Source: Cyanobacteria bacterium OH_CDB_20
Lineage (GTDB): Bacteria; Cyanobacteriota; Vampirovibrionia; Gastranaerophilales; Gastranaerophilaceae
NCBI GenBank assembly: GCA_023415935.1
Contig: JAEZIX010000049.1
Coordinates: 1 to 50,781, forward strand
Direction of reading: 5' to 3'
DNA length: 50,781 bases
A model generated the notes under the pieces. That model had not been told where the DNA came from. It did no database searches and saw only the letters and a list, made by a program, of their open reading frames with translations. Positions 42,743 to 50,781 of this stretch are shown in pieces. Position numbers and translations under genes: made by a program. Position 1 is the stretch's first letter. Each line of letters begins with the position of its first letter.

Positions 42743-44908
42743 ATGAATGTTGCAGATTTCTATAAAGAACTGGCAGAAAATGGCGCAGATTTTTTCTGTG
42801 GCGTACCTGATAGTTTGTTAAAAGATTTCTGCGGATATATTTTAGACAATGTTGAAAAAGAAAAACATATAATAACTGCAAACGAAGGAAATGCAATAGC
42901 CCTTGCAAGCGGGCATTATATGGCAACATCAAAGCCAGCGGTTGTTTATATGCAAAATTCCGGGCTTGGCAATGCAGTAAATCCATTGTTATCCCTAACT
43001 GATAAAGATGTATACAATATTCCAGTTCTTATGATTATTGGATGGAGGGGAGAACCTCAGACAAAAGACGAGCCCCAACACATAACACAAGGTGCTTTAA
43101 CTGAACCCTTGCTAAAATGTATGGGGATAGAATATGCCATTTTAAGCGATGATTTAAAAAAGGTAAAATCTCAGCTATCAAAGGCTTTTGAACATATAAA
43201 CAAAACAAGTTCTCCTTATGCTTTGATAGTAAAAAAAGGTACTTTTGATAAATATGAAATAAAAAGCTCTGCTTGTAACAACTATGAAATGACAAGAGAG
43301 TTTGCAATAGGTAAAGTATCAGAAAAATTATGCGAAGAAGATATTGTAGTTGCAACAACAGGCCACATTTCAAGAGAGCTTTACGAATACAGAGAAAATA
43401 ACAATCAAGGTCATTTCTCAGACTTTCTAACAGTAGGCTCAATGGGGCATTCTAGTTCAATCGCCTTAGGCATTGCATTAGAAAAAAAGGACAAGAATGT
43501 ATATTGTTTTGACGGAGACGGAGCAGTTCTGATGCATCTGGGTGCACTGCCTGTTATCTCATCTCTTGCGCCTGACAACCTAAAACATATCTTGTTCAAT
43601 AACGAAGCTCACTGCTCTGTAGGCGCTCAGCCAACTTGCGCAAATTGTGTGGATTTTAAAGAGCTTGTTAAATCCTGTGGATACAAGAACGTTTATTCAG
43701 TCAAAACAGAAAAAGAATTAGAAAAAGTCTTACCTGATTTCATCAAAAAACAGGGACCGAACTTTTTAGAGATAAAAGTAAAAACAGGCGCAAGGAATAC
43801 TCTAGGGCGCCCTAAAGAAAAACCTTACGAGAATAAAATCGGATTAATGAACAATATACTTCAAACCCCAACCTTCCTTTATCAAGGCGCTATTGAAAAG
43901 TTACCGGATATTTTAAAAAAAGAAAGAGCAAAAAAAATACTTCTTTTCACTGGTAAAGAATCTTATTTAATGATGAAAAATCAAATTGAAGATGTACTTA
44001 AAGGCTTTGAAATTTATAATTATAACTCATTTACACCAAACCCTTCTGAAAAAGAGGTTGAAGAAGCAATTAAAAATATCCATTTCGATTTTGATATTAT
44101 TTTAGCAGTGGGGGGCGGAAGCGTTATAGATTTTGCAAAGTTGTATAAACATTACAAAAAAGCACAGAATAAAAAACTCATAGCGGTTCCAACAACAGCA
44201 GGAACAGGTTCAGAAGAAACAAAATTTGCAGTTTGTTATAAGGATGGAGTTAAGATTTCAGTTGAAGATATAAGTTTGCTTCCTGATTATTCTATTGTAG
44301 ACTCTGATTTACTTAAGAGCCTTGGAAAATACCAAAAAGGCTGCTGCTCACTAGATGCATTTTGTCAGGCAATAGAAGCTTTCTGGTCAGTCAATTCAAC
44401 TCAAGTAAGCGATAAATACGCACTAGAATCTATTAGAATCTGCACTGAAAACATTGAAAATTATATAAATACCAACGATAACAAATATGCAATCTCTATG
44501 GCAAAAGCATCAAACCTTTCAGGTAAAGCAATAAACATCGCAAAAACAACAGCTTCACACGCGCTTTCGTATGCATTTACATCCAAGCACAAAATTCCTC
44601 ACGGACACGCAGTTGCCTTGAGTATAGCAAAACTTGCAGAATATAATGCAAAAGTTTGTGAGAGGAACTGTAATGACCCTCGTGGCGTTGATTTTGTAAA
44701 GTCAAAAATGACGTTTTTACAAGAATATTTATCAAATGATTTTGAAAAATATTTCACCAATCTTTTTGAAAAAACAGATGTAAAATACAGACTAAAAGAC
44801 CTTGGGATAAATAATATTGAAGAAATTACAGCACAGGTTAATATCGAAAGACTCTCAAACAATCCTGTTAAGTTGAGTCAAGAAGAATTAAAAAACTTGT
44901 TCTTCTAG
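42743..44908 (+). CDS. Phosphonopyruvate decarboxylase-iron alcohol dehydrogenase fusion
   Basis: A 721-residue fusion. Residues 1 to about 370 are a ThDP-dependent phosphonopyruvate decarboxylase: FCGVPDSLLK and EGNAIALASGHYMA at the start, GDGAVLMHLG and FNNEAH for the ThDP/Mg site. From about 380 on is a group III iron-containing alcohol dehydrogenase (GGGSVIDFAK, PTTAGTGSEET, SHALSYAFTSKH...PHGHAVAL with metal-binding His). Together they would convert phosphonopyruvate to phosphonoacetaldehyde and then to 2-hydroxyethylphosphonate, as Fom2 and FomC do as separate proteins. ATG 42743 is chosen: GGAGG is seven bases upstream; TTG 42740 is adjacent. Confidence 0.9.
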   Translation: MNVADFYKELAENGADFFCGVPDSLLKDFCGYILDNVEKEKHIITANEGNAIALASGHYMATSKPAVVYMQNSGLGNAVNPLLSLTDKDVYNIPVLMIIGWRGEPQTKDEPQHITQGALTEPLLKCMGIEYAILSDDLKKVKSQLSKAFEHINKTSSPYALIVKKGTFDKYEIKSSACNNYEMTREFAIGKVSEKLCEEDIVVATTGHISRELYEYRENNNQGHFSDFLTVGSMGHSSSIALGIALEKKDKNVYCFDGDGAVLMHLGALPVISSLAPDNLKHILFNNEAHCSVGAQPTCANCVDFKELVKSCGYKNVYSVKTEKELEKVLPDFIKKQGPNFLEIKVKTGARNTLGRPKEKPYENKIGLMNNILQTPTFLYQGAIEKLPDILKKERAKKILLFTGKESYLMMKNQIEDVLKGFEIYNYNSFTPNPSEKEVEEAIKNIHFDFDIILAVGGGSVIDFAKLYKHYKKAQNKKLIAVPTTAGTGSEETKFAVCYKDGVKISVEDISLLPDYSIVDSDLLKSLGKYQKGCCSLDAFCQAIEAFWSVNSTQVSDKYALESIRICTENIENYINTNDNKYAISMAKASNLSGKAINIAKTTASHALSYAFTSKHKIPHGHAVALSIAKLAEYNAKVCERNCNDPRGVDFVKSKMTFLQEYLSNDFEKYFTNLFEKTDVKYRLKDLGINNIEEITAQVNIERLSNNPVKLSQEELKNLFF

Positions 44909-44911
44909 CCT

Positions 44912-45787
44912 TTAGCCCTTTGTTACCTTTGCAACGTAATTGTAGTATTCATTATTTTTGAAGCCTGAGATATTTTTCTTTATCTGCTCTTTAGTCAAAA
45001 AGCCCATTCTATAAGCAATTTCTTCAAGACAGGCAATTTTTATGCCTTGATTTTCTTCAACGGTTTTAACAAAAGCAGATGCCTGCAACAATGAATCATG
45101 CGTGCCTGTATCAAGCCAAGCAAAGCCTCTTCCTAGAAGTTTAACAGAGAGCTTACTTTGCTCAAGATAAACTTTATTAAGGTCTGTTATTTCAAGCTCA
45201 CCGCGTGTTGAAGGTTTAAGATTTTTAGCATGCTCAACAACTTTGTTATCGTAGAAATAAAGCCCCGTTACTGCAAAATCAGATTTTGGTTCTTTTGGTT
45301 TTTCTTCTATTGATAGAGCATTACCTTTATCATCAAATTCAACAACTCCAAACCTTTCAGGGTCTTTTACTCTATATCCAAATACAGTTGCGCCGCCTTT
45401 TTCATTAATACCGCCAACAGTATCTTTGAGCATTGAAGAAAATCCTGCGCCGTAGAATATGTTGTCACCTAAAATCATACAAACAGAGTCTTCTCCGATA
45501 AACTCTTCTCCCAAGATGAAAGCCTGAGCAAGTCCATCAGGAGACGGCTGAACTTTATATTCAAACCTGATACCAAATTGAGAACCATCACCTAACAATT
45601 TTTGAAAGTTTGGAATATCTTGAGGGGTCGAAATAACAAGAATTTCTCTAATCCCAGCAAGCATAAGAACAGAAATCGGGTGATAAATCATCGGTTTGTC
45701 ATAAATTGGTAAAAGCTGTTTTGAAACAACCATAGTGCTTGGATATAGCCTTGTACCTGCACCGCCTGCGAGAATTATACCCTTCAT
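44912..45787 (-). CDS. rmlA: Glucose-1-phosphate thymidylyltransferase
   Basis: A 291-residue nucleotidyltransferase making dTDP-glucose from glucose-1-phosphate and dTTP. It has the pyrophosphorylase signature GGAGTRLYPSTMVVSKQLLP, then YDKPMIYHP and later EKPKEP. Length is normal for the short RmlA. It follows rmlB with an 18-base gap. It ends three bases from the phosphonate operon stop, with no terminator between. RmlC and RmlD are not in the window, so dTDP-rhamnose (or another dTDP-6-deoxyhexose) needs genes elsewhere. Confidence 0.95.
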   Translation of the reverse strand: MKGIILAGGAGTRLYPSTMVVSKQLLPIYDKPMIYHPISVLMLAGIREILVISTPQDIPNFQKLLGDGSQFGIRFEYKVQPSPDGLAQAFILGEEFIGEDSVCMILGDNIFYGAGFSSMLKDTVGGINEKGGATVFGYRVKDPERFGVVEFDDKGNALSIEEKPKEPKSDFAVTGLYFYDNKVVEHAKNLKPSTRGELEITDLNKVYLEQSKLSVKLLGRGFAWLDTGTHDSLLQASAFVKTVEENQGIKIACLEEIAYRMGFLTKEQIKKNISGFKNNEYYNYVAKVTKG

Positions 45788-45805
45788 CTATCCCTCACAT
45801 CTCTT

Positions 45806-46789
45806 TTATACTAAAGTAACTGTTTTTTTAGCTTCAACCTGTTTAATCCAATCTTGATTTTTGAGATACCAGTCAATAGTATGTTTGATACCTTCTTCAA
45901 ATGTAAGAGAAGGCTCCCAGCCAAGCTCTGATTGAATTTTATCGTTTGAAATTGCATATCTTCTATCGTGACCAAGTCTATCTTCAACATATTTTATTGA
46001 GCTTTCATCTTTGCCCATTGCAGATAGAAGTATTTTTGTAATCTCAAGATTAGTTTTTTCGTTGTGCCCGCCAATATTATAGACTTCGCCAACTTTTCCT
46101 TTATGTAGAACTGTATCTATTGCAGCACAATGATCATAAACATAAAGCCAGTCTCTAACATTCATTCCATCACCATATACAGGAACTTTTTCACCCCTTA
46201 AAAGAAGGGAAATAAAGAAAGGAATAAGCTTTTCAGGATACTGATATGGCCCGTAATTATTAGAACATCTTGTTGTCAAAACAGGCATTTTATAAGTTTC
46301 GTAGTATGCTCTTACAAGCATATCAGCGCTTGCTTTTGACGCTGAATATGGACTGTTTGGTGCAAGAGGTGTCGTTTCATAGAAATAACCGGTTTTTCCA
46401 AGAGTGCCATACACTTCGTCAGTTGAAACCTGTAAATATCTTTGCGTATTATTTTCTTTTGCTGCTTGCAAAAGATTTAAAGTACCTTGGACATTAGTTT
46501 CGATAAATATTTCAGGACCTGTAATACTTCTATCAACGTGAGATTCAGCTGCAAAATTCACAACAGCATCACAACTTGAAATAAGCTCTCTGACAAGGTT
46601 TTTATCACAGATGTTACCTTTTACAAAAGTATAGTTAGGATTATTTTTTACATCATCAAGATTTTCAATATTGCCTGCATAAGTAAGGGCATCAAGATTT
46701 ATAACCTTATAGTCAGGATATTTGTTTAAAATATGTCTTACAAAGCAGCTTCCAATAAACCCTGCTCCACCCGTAACCAATAATTTCAT
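45806..46789 (-). CDS. rmlB: dTDP-glucose 4,6-dehydratase
   Basis: A 327-residue NAD-dependent SDR-type enzyme converting dTDP-glucose to dTDP-4-keto-6-deoxyglucose. Features are GGAGFIGS, the catalytic TDEVYG region, YSASKA with the Tyr-Lys pair, and the substrate loop SNNYGPYQYPEKLIP. An SD (AAGGAG) lies six to seven bases upstream. It is first of the rmlB-rmlA pair and diverges from the GT2 genes; the 236-base gap between them must hold both promoters. Confidence 0.96.
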   Translation of the reverse strand: MKLLVTGGAGFIGSCFVRHILNKYPDYKVINLDALTYAGNIENLDDVKNNPNYTFVKGNICDKNLVRELISSCDAVVNFAAESHVDRSITGPEIFIETNVQGTLNLLQAAKENNTQRYLQVSTDEVYGTLGKTGYFYETTPLAPNSPYSASKASADMLVRAYYETYKMPVLTTRCSNNYGPYQYPEKLIPFFISLLLRGEKVPVYGDGMNVRDWLYVYDHCAAIDTVLHKGKVGEVYNIGGHNEKTNLEITKILLSAMGKDESSIKYVEDRLGHDRRYAISNDKIQSELGWEPSLTFEEGIKHTIDWYLKNQDWIKQVEAKKTVTLV

Positions 46790-46867
46790 CGAGACTCCTT
46801 CTTGCTTTTTATGCTCTCAATATTATCACAAACCCCCTATATGTTAATAGTATTTGTAAAAATAAAA

Positions 46868-46887
46868 TAAGCTATATTTATAGCTTA
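46868..46887 (+). other. AT-rich hairpin in the rmlB-glycosyltransferase divergent gap
   Basis: TAAGCTAT-ATTT-ATAGCTTA is a perfect eight-base stem in the 236-base gap at 46790-47025. It could be an operator or transcription-linked hairpin. A second imperfect hairpin (ATTTTG-GTAGT-CAAAAT, about 46979-46995) lies near the plus-strand gene. I see no RNA gene in the gap. Confidence 0.35.
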
Positions 46888-47025
46888 CCACTTATTTTGT
46901 AGTTTGTTTACAAGGCAGGGAGTATTGTAGTAAAATTTTTATATCAAATGCATAAGAGACGTGGGATAACAACAGGCATTTTGGTAGTCAAAATAAAAAT
47001 CCTGTAAATAGAAAAGAGAAAATCA

Positions 47026-47919
47026 ATGACTAAAGACGTGTCTATAATCCTTGTAAGCTACAACACAAAGGATATGACAAGAGATTGTATTAAGTCGGTT
47101 TACGAAAAAACTCAAGGACTTGATTATGATATTTGGATTGTAGACAATGACTCCAAAGACGGCTCTGCTGATATGATTAAAGAGGAGTTTCCTGAAATCA
47201 ATCTGATTGCAAACAAGGAAAACCTCGGATTTGGAATGGCAAATAACTTAGCAATAGAAAAATGTGATGCAAAATACGCTTTTTTATTAAATACAGATAC
47301 TTTGCTCATAAACAACGCTATCAAAATAATGTTTGATTTTATGGAAGCAACACCTCAAGCAGGCGCTTGTGGGGGAAATCTTTATGACGGGAAAGAAGAA
47401 CCTTGTCATTCATACGGGCATATCCCGACAATAAAAACAAAAATAGTTAAAACTCTTCAACTCAAACACTTTTTCCCTTCTGAAAAAGAAAAAATCGACG
47501 ACAAAGGAAACAACGCAAAAAACGAGTTTAAAAAAGTCGGGTTTATAACAGGCGCTGATCTTATGATGAGAAAAGACATGCTTGATAAAATCGGAGGATT
47601 CGACAAAGACTTTTTCTTGTATTATGAAGAAACTGAACTTCAATATAGGATTCATCAAGCAGGTTATGATATTTATATCCTTCCTGAAGCAAAAATTATA
47701 CACTTGGCAGGAAAATCATCTTCAAACAGAGTCAAAAAAAGAGAATATTTCTTAAAAAGCGAATATCTGTTTTATAAAAAGTGCTACGGTTTAAAGCCTA
47801 AAAATCCTGCGACATTAATATTCTTGCTATCACATCTTGGTAGACTTGTAACTCAGCCTGCAATGATTTTAAATGTTTGGAAATATATTTTCTCAAAAAA
47901 TGGAGGCATCCGTGAATAA
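47026..47919 (+). CDS. Family 2 glycosyltransferase, WbbL/rhamnosyltransferase-like
   Basis: A 297-residue GT-A glycosyltransferase of the WbbL type. Visible are VSIILVSYNTKDMTRDCI, the WIVDNDSKDGSADM loop, ENLGFGMANN, the LLNTDTLL metal site and YYEETELQYRIHQAGY. A hydrophobic C-terminal segment suggests peripheral membrane association. The family often transfers dTDP-rhamnose, which fits rmlA/rmlB next door but is not proof. It overlaps the next gene by eight bases. The SD (AAGAGA) is modest. Confidence 0.88.
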   Translation: MTKDVSIILVSYNTKDMTRDCIKSVYEKTQGLDYDIWIVDNDSKDGSADMIKEEFPEINLIANKENLGFGMANNLAIEKCDAKYAFLLNTDTLLINNAIKIMFDFMEATPQAGACGGNLYDGKEEPCHSYGHIPTIKTKIVKTLQLKHFFPSEKEKIDDKGNNAKNEFKKVGFITGADLMMRKDMLDKIGGFDKDFFLYYEETELQYRIHQAGYDIYILPEAKIIHLAGKSSSNRVKKREYFLKSEYLFYKKCYGLKPKNPATLIFLLSHLGRLVTQPAMILNVWKYIFSKNGGIRE

Positions 47920-48676
47920 AATTACTGCAATTGTTCACACATACAATTCTGAAAAGTATCTTGATGAATGCCTTTCAGCACTAAAGAATGTGGATGAAAT
48001 TTTAGTATGCGATATGTATTCGACTGATAAAACAATAGAAATCGCAAATAAACACAATGCCAGAATAATTTACCACGAAAATATAGGTTACGCAGACCCT
48101 GCAAGAAACTGGGCTATGGAGCAGGCAACAGGTGACTGGATTTTGGTTGTTGATTCTGATGAAATTGTCTCTGATGAATTTATTGACTACATTAAGGCCG
48201 CAATTGAAAAACCTGACTGCGCTGATGTTTATAAGGTTGCTTTTAAGGCAATTTATTTCGGAAAGTTCATCACTCATAAATATCCTGACTTTCAGCCGAG
48301 ATTTTTCAGAAAAGGATTTGTAAAATGGGGCGATAACGTACATAACGGTTCCTCTTTCAAAGGAAAAGCAGAATGTTTGCCTGAAAAGAACCTCAACCTT
48401 GCATTCAAACACTATAATTACGAAAGCATTGAACATTTCGTAAACAAAATGAATAGATACACAACCTTGGAAGTCGAAAACCTTAAACAGGGAAAGAAAA
48501 AACCGACTCCTTCTTATATTTTCACAAGAGGAATATTTGGCTTTACCAACACATACTTTTTAAAAGGTGCATACAAAGACGGGATCCACGGTCTAATTAT
48601 ATCGATACTTGTAGGCTTTTATAAGTTCTTAGCAATCGCAAAATACTGGGAATACTTAAAAGATAAAAAAAATTAA
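47912..48676 (+). CDS. Family 2 glycosyltransferase, WaaE/KdtX-like
   Basis: A 254-residue GT-A glycosyltransferase resembling WaaE-type LPS core enzymes. Visible are TAIVHTYNSEKYLDECLSAL, CDMYSTDKTIEIA, GDWILVVDSDEIVS (metal site) and RFFRKGFVKWGDNVHN. I choose GTG 47912, which has GGAGG five bases upstream. Open ATGs at 47873 and 47900 lie inside the preceding gene and lack an SD. It ends at a strong terminator. Together with the previous gene it assembles part of a surface glycan; the sugar is unknown. Confidence 0.87.
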   Translation: MNKITAIVHTYNSEKYLDECLSALKNVDEILVCDMYSTDKTIEIANKHNARIIYHENIGYADPARNWAMEQATGDWILVVDSDEIVSDEFIDYIKAAIEKPDCADVYKVAFKAIYFGKFITHKYPDFQPRFFRKGFVKWGDNVHNGSSFKGKAECLPEKNLNLAFKHYNYESIEHFVNKMNRYTTLEVENLKQGKKKPTPSYIFTRGIFGFTNTYFLKGAYKDGIHGLIISILVGFYKFLAIAKYWEYLKDKKN

Positions 48677-48690
48677 AAGAATGAATTTAT

Positions 48691-48730
48691 AAAACTAAAA
48701 AGCGCTTATTAAATAAGCGCTTTAGTTTTT
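48691..48730 (+). terminator. Strong bidirectional terminator
   Basis: A long inverted repeat: AAAACTAAAAAGCGCTTATT (48691-48710) faces AATAAGCGCTTTAGTTTT, with A and T tracts on the two sides. It sits between the convergent glycosyltransferase and autotransporter genes and probably terminates both. Confidence 0.9.
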
Positions 48731-48751
48731 AATACTTTTATTATCGGTAAG

Positions 48752-50781
48752 CTACATTCTCCATTCAAGTCCGCCTTGAACAGCGCCCCCTAGCCTTGTA
48801 CCTACTCTACCTACACCTTGAGTGTATAGAGAGAATCTGTCACCGACTTCTCTTTTAATACCTAAGCCGTATTCTAGATAGAAATTATCCATTTTCATGT
48901 TAGGAAGTGGAACATTGCCGGCCATACCTTCTGCGCCGCCTACTACGTTAAACACGTACTGTGATGTAGCATAAAGTGATAATTTTTCTTTATCCCAAAT
49001 TAAATTTAGTCCCGGAGCAACATTCAAACCGTTAAGAGCAGCCGAGGACATTGACATATCCCCGTATGCACTGTGCCAGTTTTGTCTTCCGAACATATTA
49101 TATGATAGCATCAAAGTAGGTTGTAAATACAAATTGCGGGTAAGATTGATGTTATATGAAGATTTTTGAGCAATACCTCCAAACCATGTACCTGCTTCAT
49201 CATTAACACCGTTAGGCGTTGTCATAGCATTTCCATAACCGCCTATGTAAGTAAGTAAAGAACCTATATAACGATTATTGGTCAAGGTATTCATTAAACC
49301 AAGTTGTGCACCATTTTGATACATTGAATTGTTACTGTATAATTGATGGCCAAAATTGTAAGCACCATATACTGTTGAAAGATATTTCCAGTTTCTGCCC
49401 AAATTAGTCTGAGGTAAGTCAACACCAAATACAGAACCGTATGCATAGTTTCTTGTTTTTATATTTTGACTCATAGAAATATTTTCAAAGTTTCCATATG
49501 TCTTATACCACAAGCCACCACGTTCTTTTGTATATTCATAAGGTGCAAACTGAGGGTATTGAATTGCATATTTATTAGCATACGCACTAGCTGCAGCTAA
49601 ATCAGCGTGGTTGACAAGCCCAGCGTGATCAAATAACAAATTATTAACTTGAAGTTGGTTTGCATACTGAGCGACTGTAGATACCTGACCTCTGAACGTA
49701 GCATCATTAAAACTTGCAAGTGCCAATCTATAAGAACCTTGTCCTGTAGGGATTAACTTGTAAGCACCAATTGCTGTATCAAATGATTTTGATACATTTG
49801 CCCAAATAATATTTGACGCATATCCAGCAGCATCAAATACTTTAAAATCATAAGATTGATCTTGTGGAGCGCCGCTTCCATATAAATCACCATTAAGTGC
49901 CCAATTATTAATATTGATTACAGCAGGTGAGGATAAATCTGTTGTTGTAACCACCCCTGCAATTGTGAATTTATCAGAAGAATATTTACCTGTTGCGTTG
50001 TCTCTTGCATATAAGTCTACATAGAAGTCAGCTGTTCCATCACCTGTTATGACATTTCCTGCTTTATCTGTGTAGCTTGAGTTATTAATTACAAGGTTAT
50101 TACCAATAGTTTGATTTTGGTAAAGACCATTTATTGTAGCAATGGCACCTGAAGTAATAAGGTCACCGGACAATGTCATTCCATTTGTTGAAATACCTAG
50201 AGCTGAAGTATTGTCAATCAACATACTTCCACCTGAAATAGCACTTCCGTCATAAATAGCTACCATTGAACCATTTTCTAATGCTGATTCGCCTGATGTT
50301 TGATAATAATGTACTCCGTTAGTTGCAGCTGGAACAGTAGCAATCGATGCATTGTTTAAAACAAGATTACCACCTGTTAAAGAAACATCACCATCACAAT
50401 TGTCAGTTCCATCGAGTGTAACTAATGCTGTAGTTAAATAAGCATTGTTTCTTGATATTTCTAAAGTTGTATTTTCATTTATATTTACATTTGTATTTGC
50501 GTCAATTGTTCCACCTGTTACCTTGAGAGAAGTTGCCGAATTAGCAAGTTCACTTAAAGTAATTGTATTAATATTTCCATCATTAGAGTTTACAACAGCT
50601 TCATTTGCTGTGCCGTTTGAGAAAATAATTGAGCTTCCGCCTGATACGTTAATGATACTTTGAGTATTTGTACCTGTTTTAACAGAATTGGTAGCAACAT
50701 TTCCTAAAGTAAGACTTGATCCATTACTTAAATTTAAAGTACCACCGGTTTGAGCATATTTTGCAGTTGCAGCCCCAGCTG
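48752..50781 (-). CDS. Autotransporter protein, C-terminal part (partial)
   Basis: The frame is open from the window edge (50781) to the stop; the N-terminus, including any signal peptide, lies outside. I checked the codons from the internal ATG (50266) to the edge and found no stop. The outer portion is Asn/Thr/Gly/Ser-rich with repeated GGTL-, LTLG- and NNASI-type rungs, fitting a passenger beta-helix. The last 280 residues look like an autotransporter barrel (alternating aromatic strands, final GGLEWRM). The protein would be surface-exposed through the outer membrane; the passenger function is unknown. A strong terminator follows. Confidence 0.88.
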   Translation of the reverse strand, partial: AGAATAKYAQTGGTLNLSNGSSLTLGNVATNSVKTGTNTQSIINVSGGSSIIFSNGTANEAVVNSNDGNINTITLSELANSATSLKVTGGTIDANTNVNINENTTLEISRNNAYLTTALVTLDGTDNCDGDVSLTGGNLVLNNASIATVPAATNGVHYYQTSGESALENGSMVAIYDGSAISGGSMLIDNTSALGISTNGMTLSGDLITSGAIATINGLYQNQTIGNNLVINNSSYTDKAGNVITGDGTADFYVDLYARDNATGKYSSDKFTIAGVVTTTDLSSPAVININNWALNGDLYGSGAPQDQSYDFKVFDAAGYASNIIWANVSKSFDTAIGAYKLIPTGQGSYRLALASFNDATFRGQVSTVAQYANQLQVNNLLFDHAGLVNHADLAAASAYANKYAIQYPQFAPYEYTKERGGLWYKTYGNFENISMSQNIKTRNYAYGSVFGVDLPQTNLGRNWKYLSTVYGAYNFGHQLYSNNSMYQNGAQLGLMNTLTNNRYIGSLLTYIGGYGNAMTTPNGVNDEAGTWFGGIAQKSSYNINLTRNLYLQPTLMLSYNMFGRQNWHSAYGDMSMSSAALNGLNVAPGLNLIWDKEKLSLYATSQYVFNVVGGAEGMAGNVPLPNMKMDNFYLEYGLGIKREVGDRFSLYTQGVGRVGTRLGGAVQGGLEWRM

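Noticed and set aside
42723..43442. Minus-strand open frames inside the decarboxylase-dehydrogenase gene
   Set aside because: They are antisense shadows with Leu/Cys/Ser-rich translations and no ribosome sites of their own.
46790..47025. Possible RNA gene or riboswitch in the rmlB-glycosyltransferase gap
   Set aside because: I found only two AT-rich hairpins and no tRNA, recognised riboswitch core or terminator; the gap must already contain two divergent promoters.

Overview
The window looks like chromosomal DNA of an AT-rich, Gram-negative, probably flagellated bacterium. An outer membrane is implied by a TolC-type efflux channel with an RND pump and by an autotransporter with a C-terminal barrel. 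A che operon implies chemotaxis. Several unknown proteins begin with short motifs (ISPVSYN, NVSFKKL) or carry an RRSGIDRR box, which I associate with Gastranaerophilales (Vampirovibrionia/'Melainabacteria', non-photosynthetic gut relatives of Cyanobacteria). That placement is an inference of moderate confidence. I saw no rRNA, tRNA, CRISPR array, insertion sequence or prophage. No gene-free stretch exceeds about 300 bases.

Layout. 1-4790: end of an unidentified protein, then cheA-cheW-cheR-cheB. 4898-9638: a GNAT acetyltransferase facing a minus-strand group (SDR oxidoreductase, methyltransferase-like protein, SulP transporter, ferredoxin-nitroreductase). 9782-17432: a probable efflux operon of thioredoxin, ArsR regulator, TolC, membrane-fusion lipoprotein, RND permease, DUF2892 protein, Cys/His-rich AGRP-type DNA-binding protein and SAM methyltransferase, with palindromic candidate operators. 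17534-18703: a calcium-loop protein with a paralogue at 32266-33288. 18796-26500: tcdA, three polytopic glycosyltransferase-like proteins and two tandem SGNH-hydrolase-like membrane proteins. 26563-32106: lineage-type unknowns, an MFS exporter and a radical SAM/B12-type protein with a small coiled-coil partner. 33517-34095: rubrerythrin. 34312-37898: an EF-hand protein, a histidine kinase with a proline-rich sensor, a NarL-type regulator and a two-repeat proline-rich protein. 38178-38756: uracil-DNA glycosylase. 38764-48676: a surface-glycan island. 48752-50781: the C-terminal part of an autotransporter.

The most interesting locus is the phosphonate cassette at 40159-44908. A LicD-type transferase is followed by a cytidylyltransferase-PEP mutase fusion (Fom1/AepX architecture) and a phosphonopyruvate decarboxylase-iron alcohol dehydrogenase fusion. 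Together these could turn PEP into 2-hydroxyethylphosphonate, activate it as a CMP ester and attach it to a glycan. Flanking genes encode a TagF-like transferase, RmlA, RmlB and two family-2 glycosyltransferases. No aminoethylphosphonate transaminase is visible, which favours the hydroxyethyl over the aminoethyl product. A second candidate system is the EF-hand protein/kinase/regulator locus, which may link calcium, a proline-rich sensor and non-Sec proteins.
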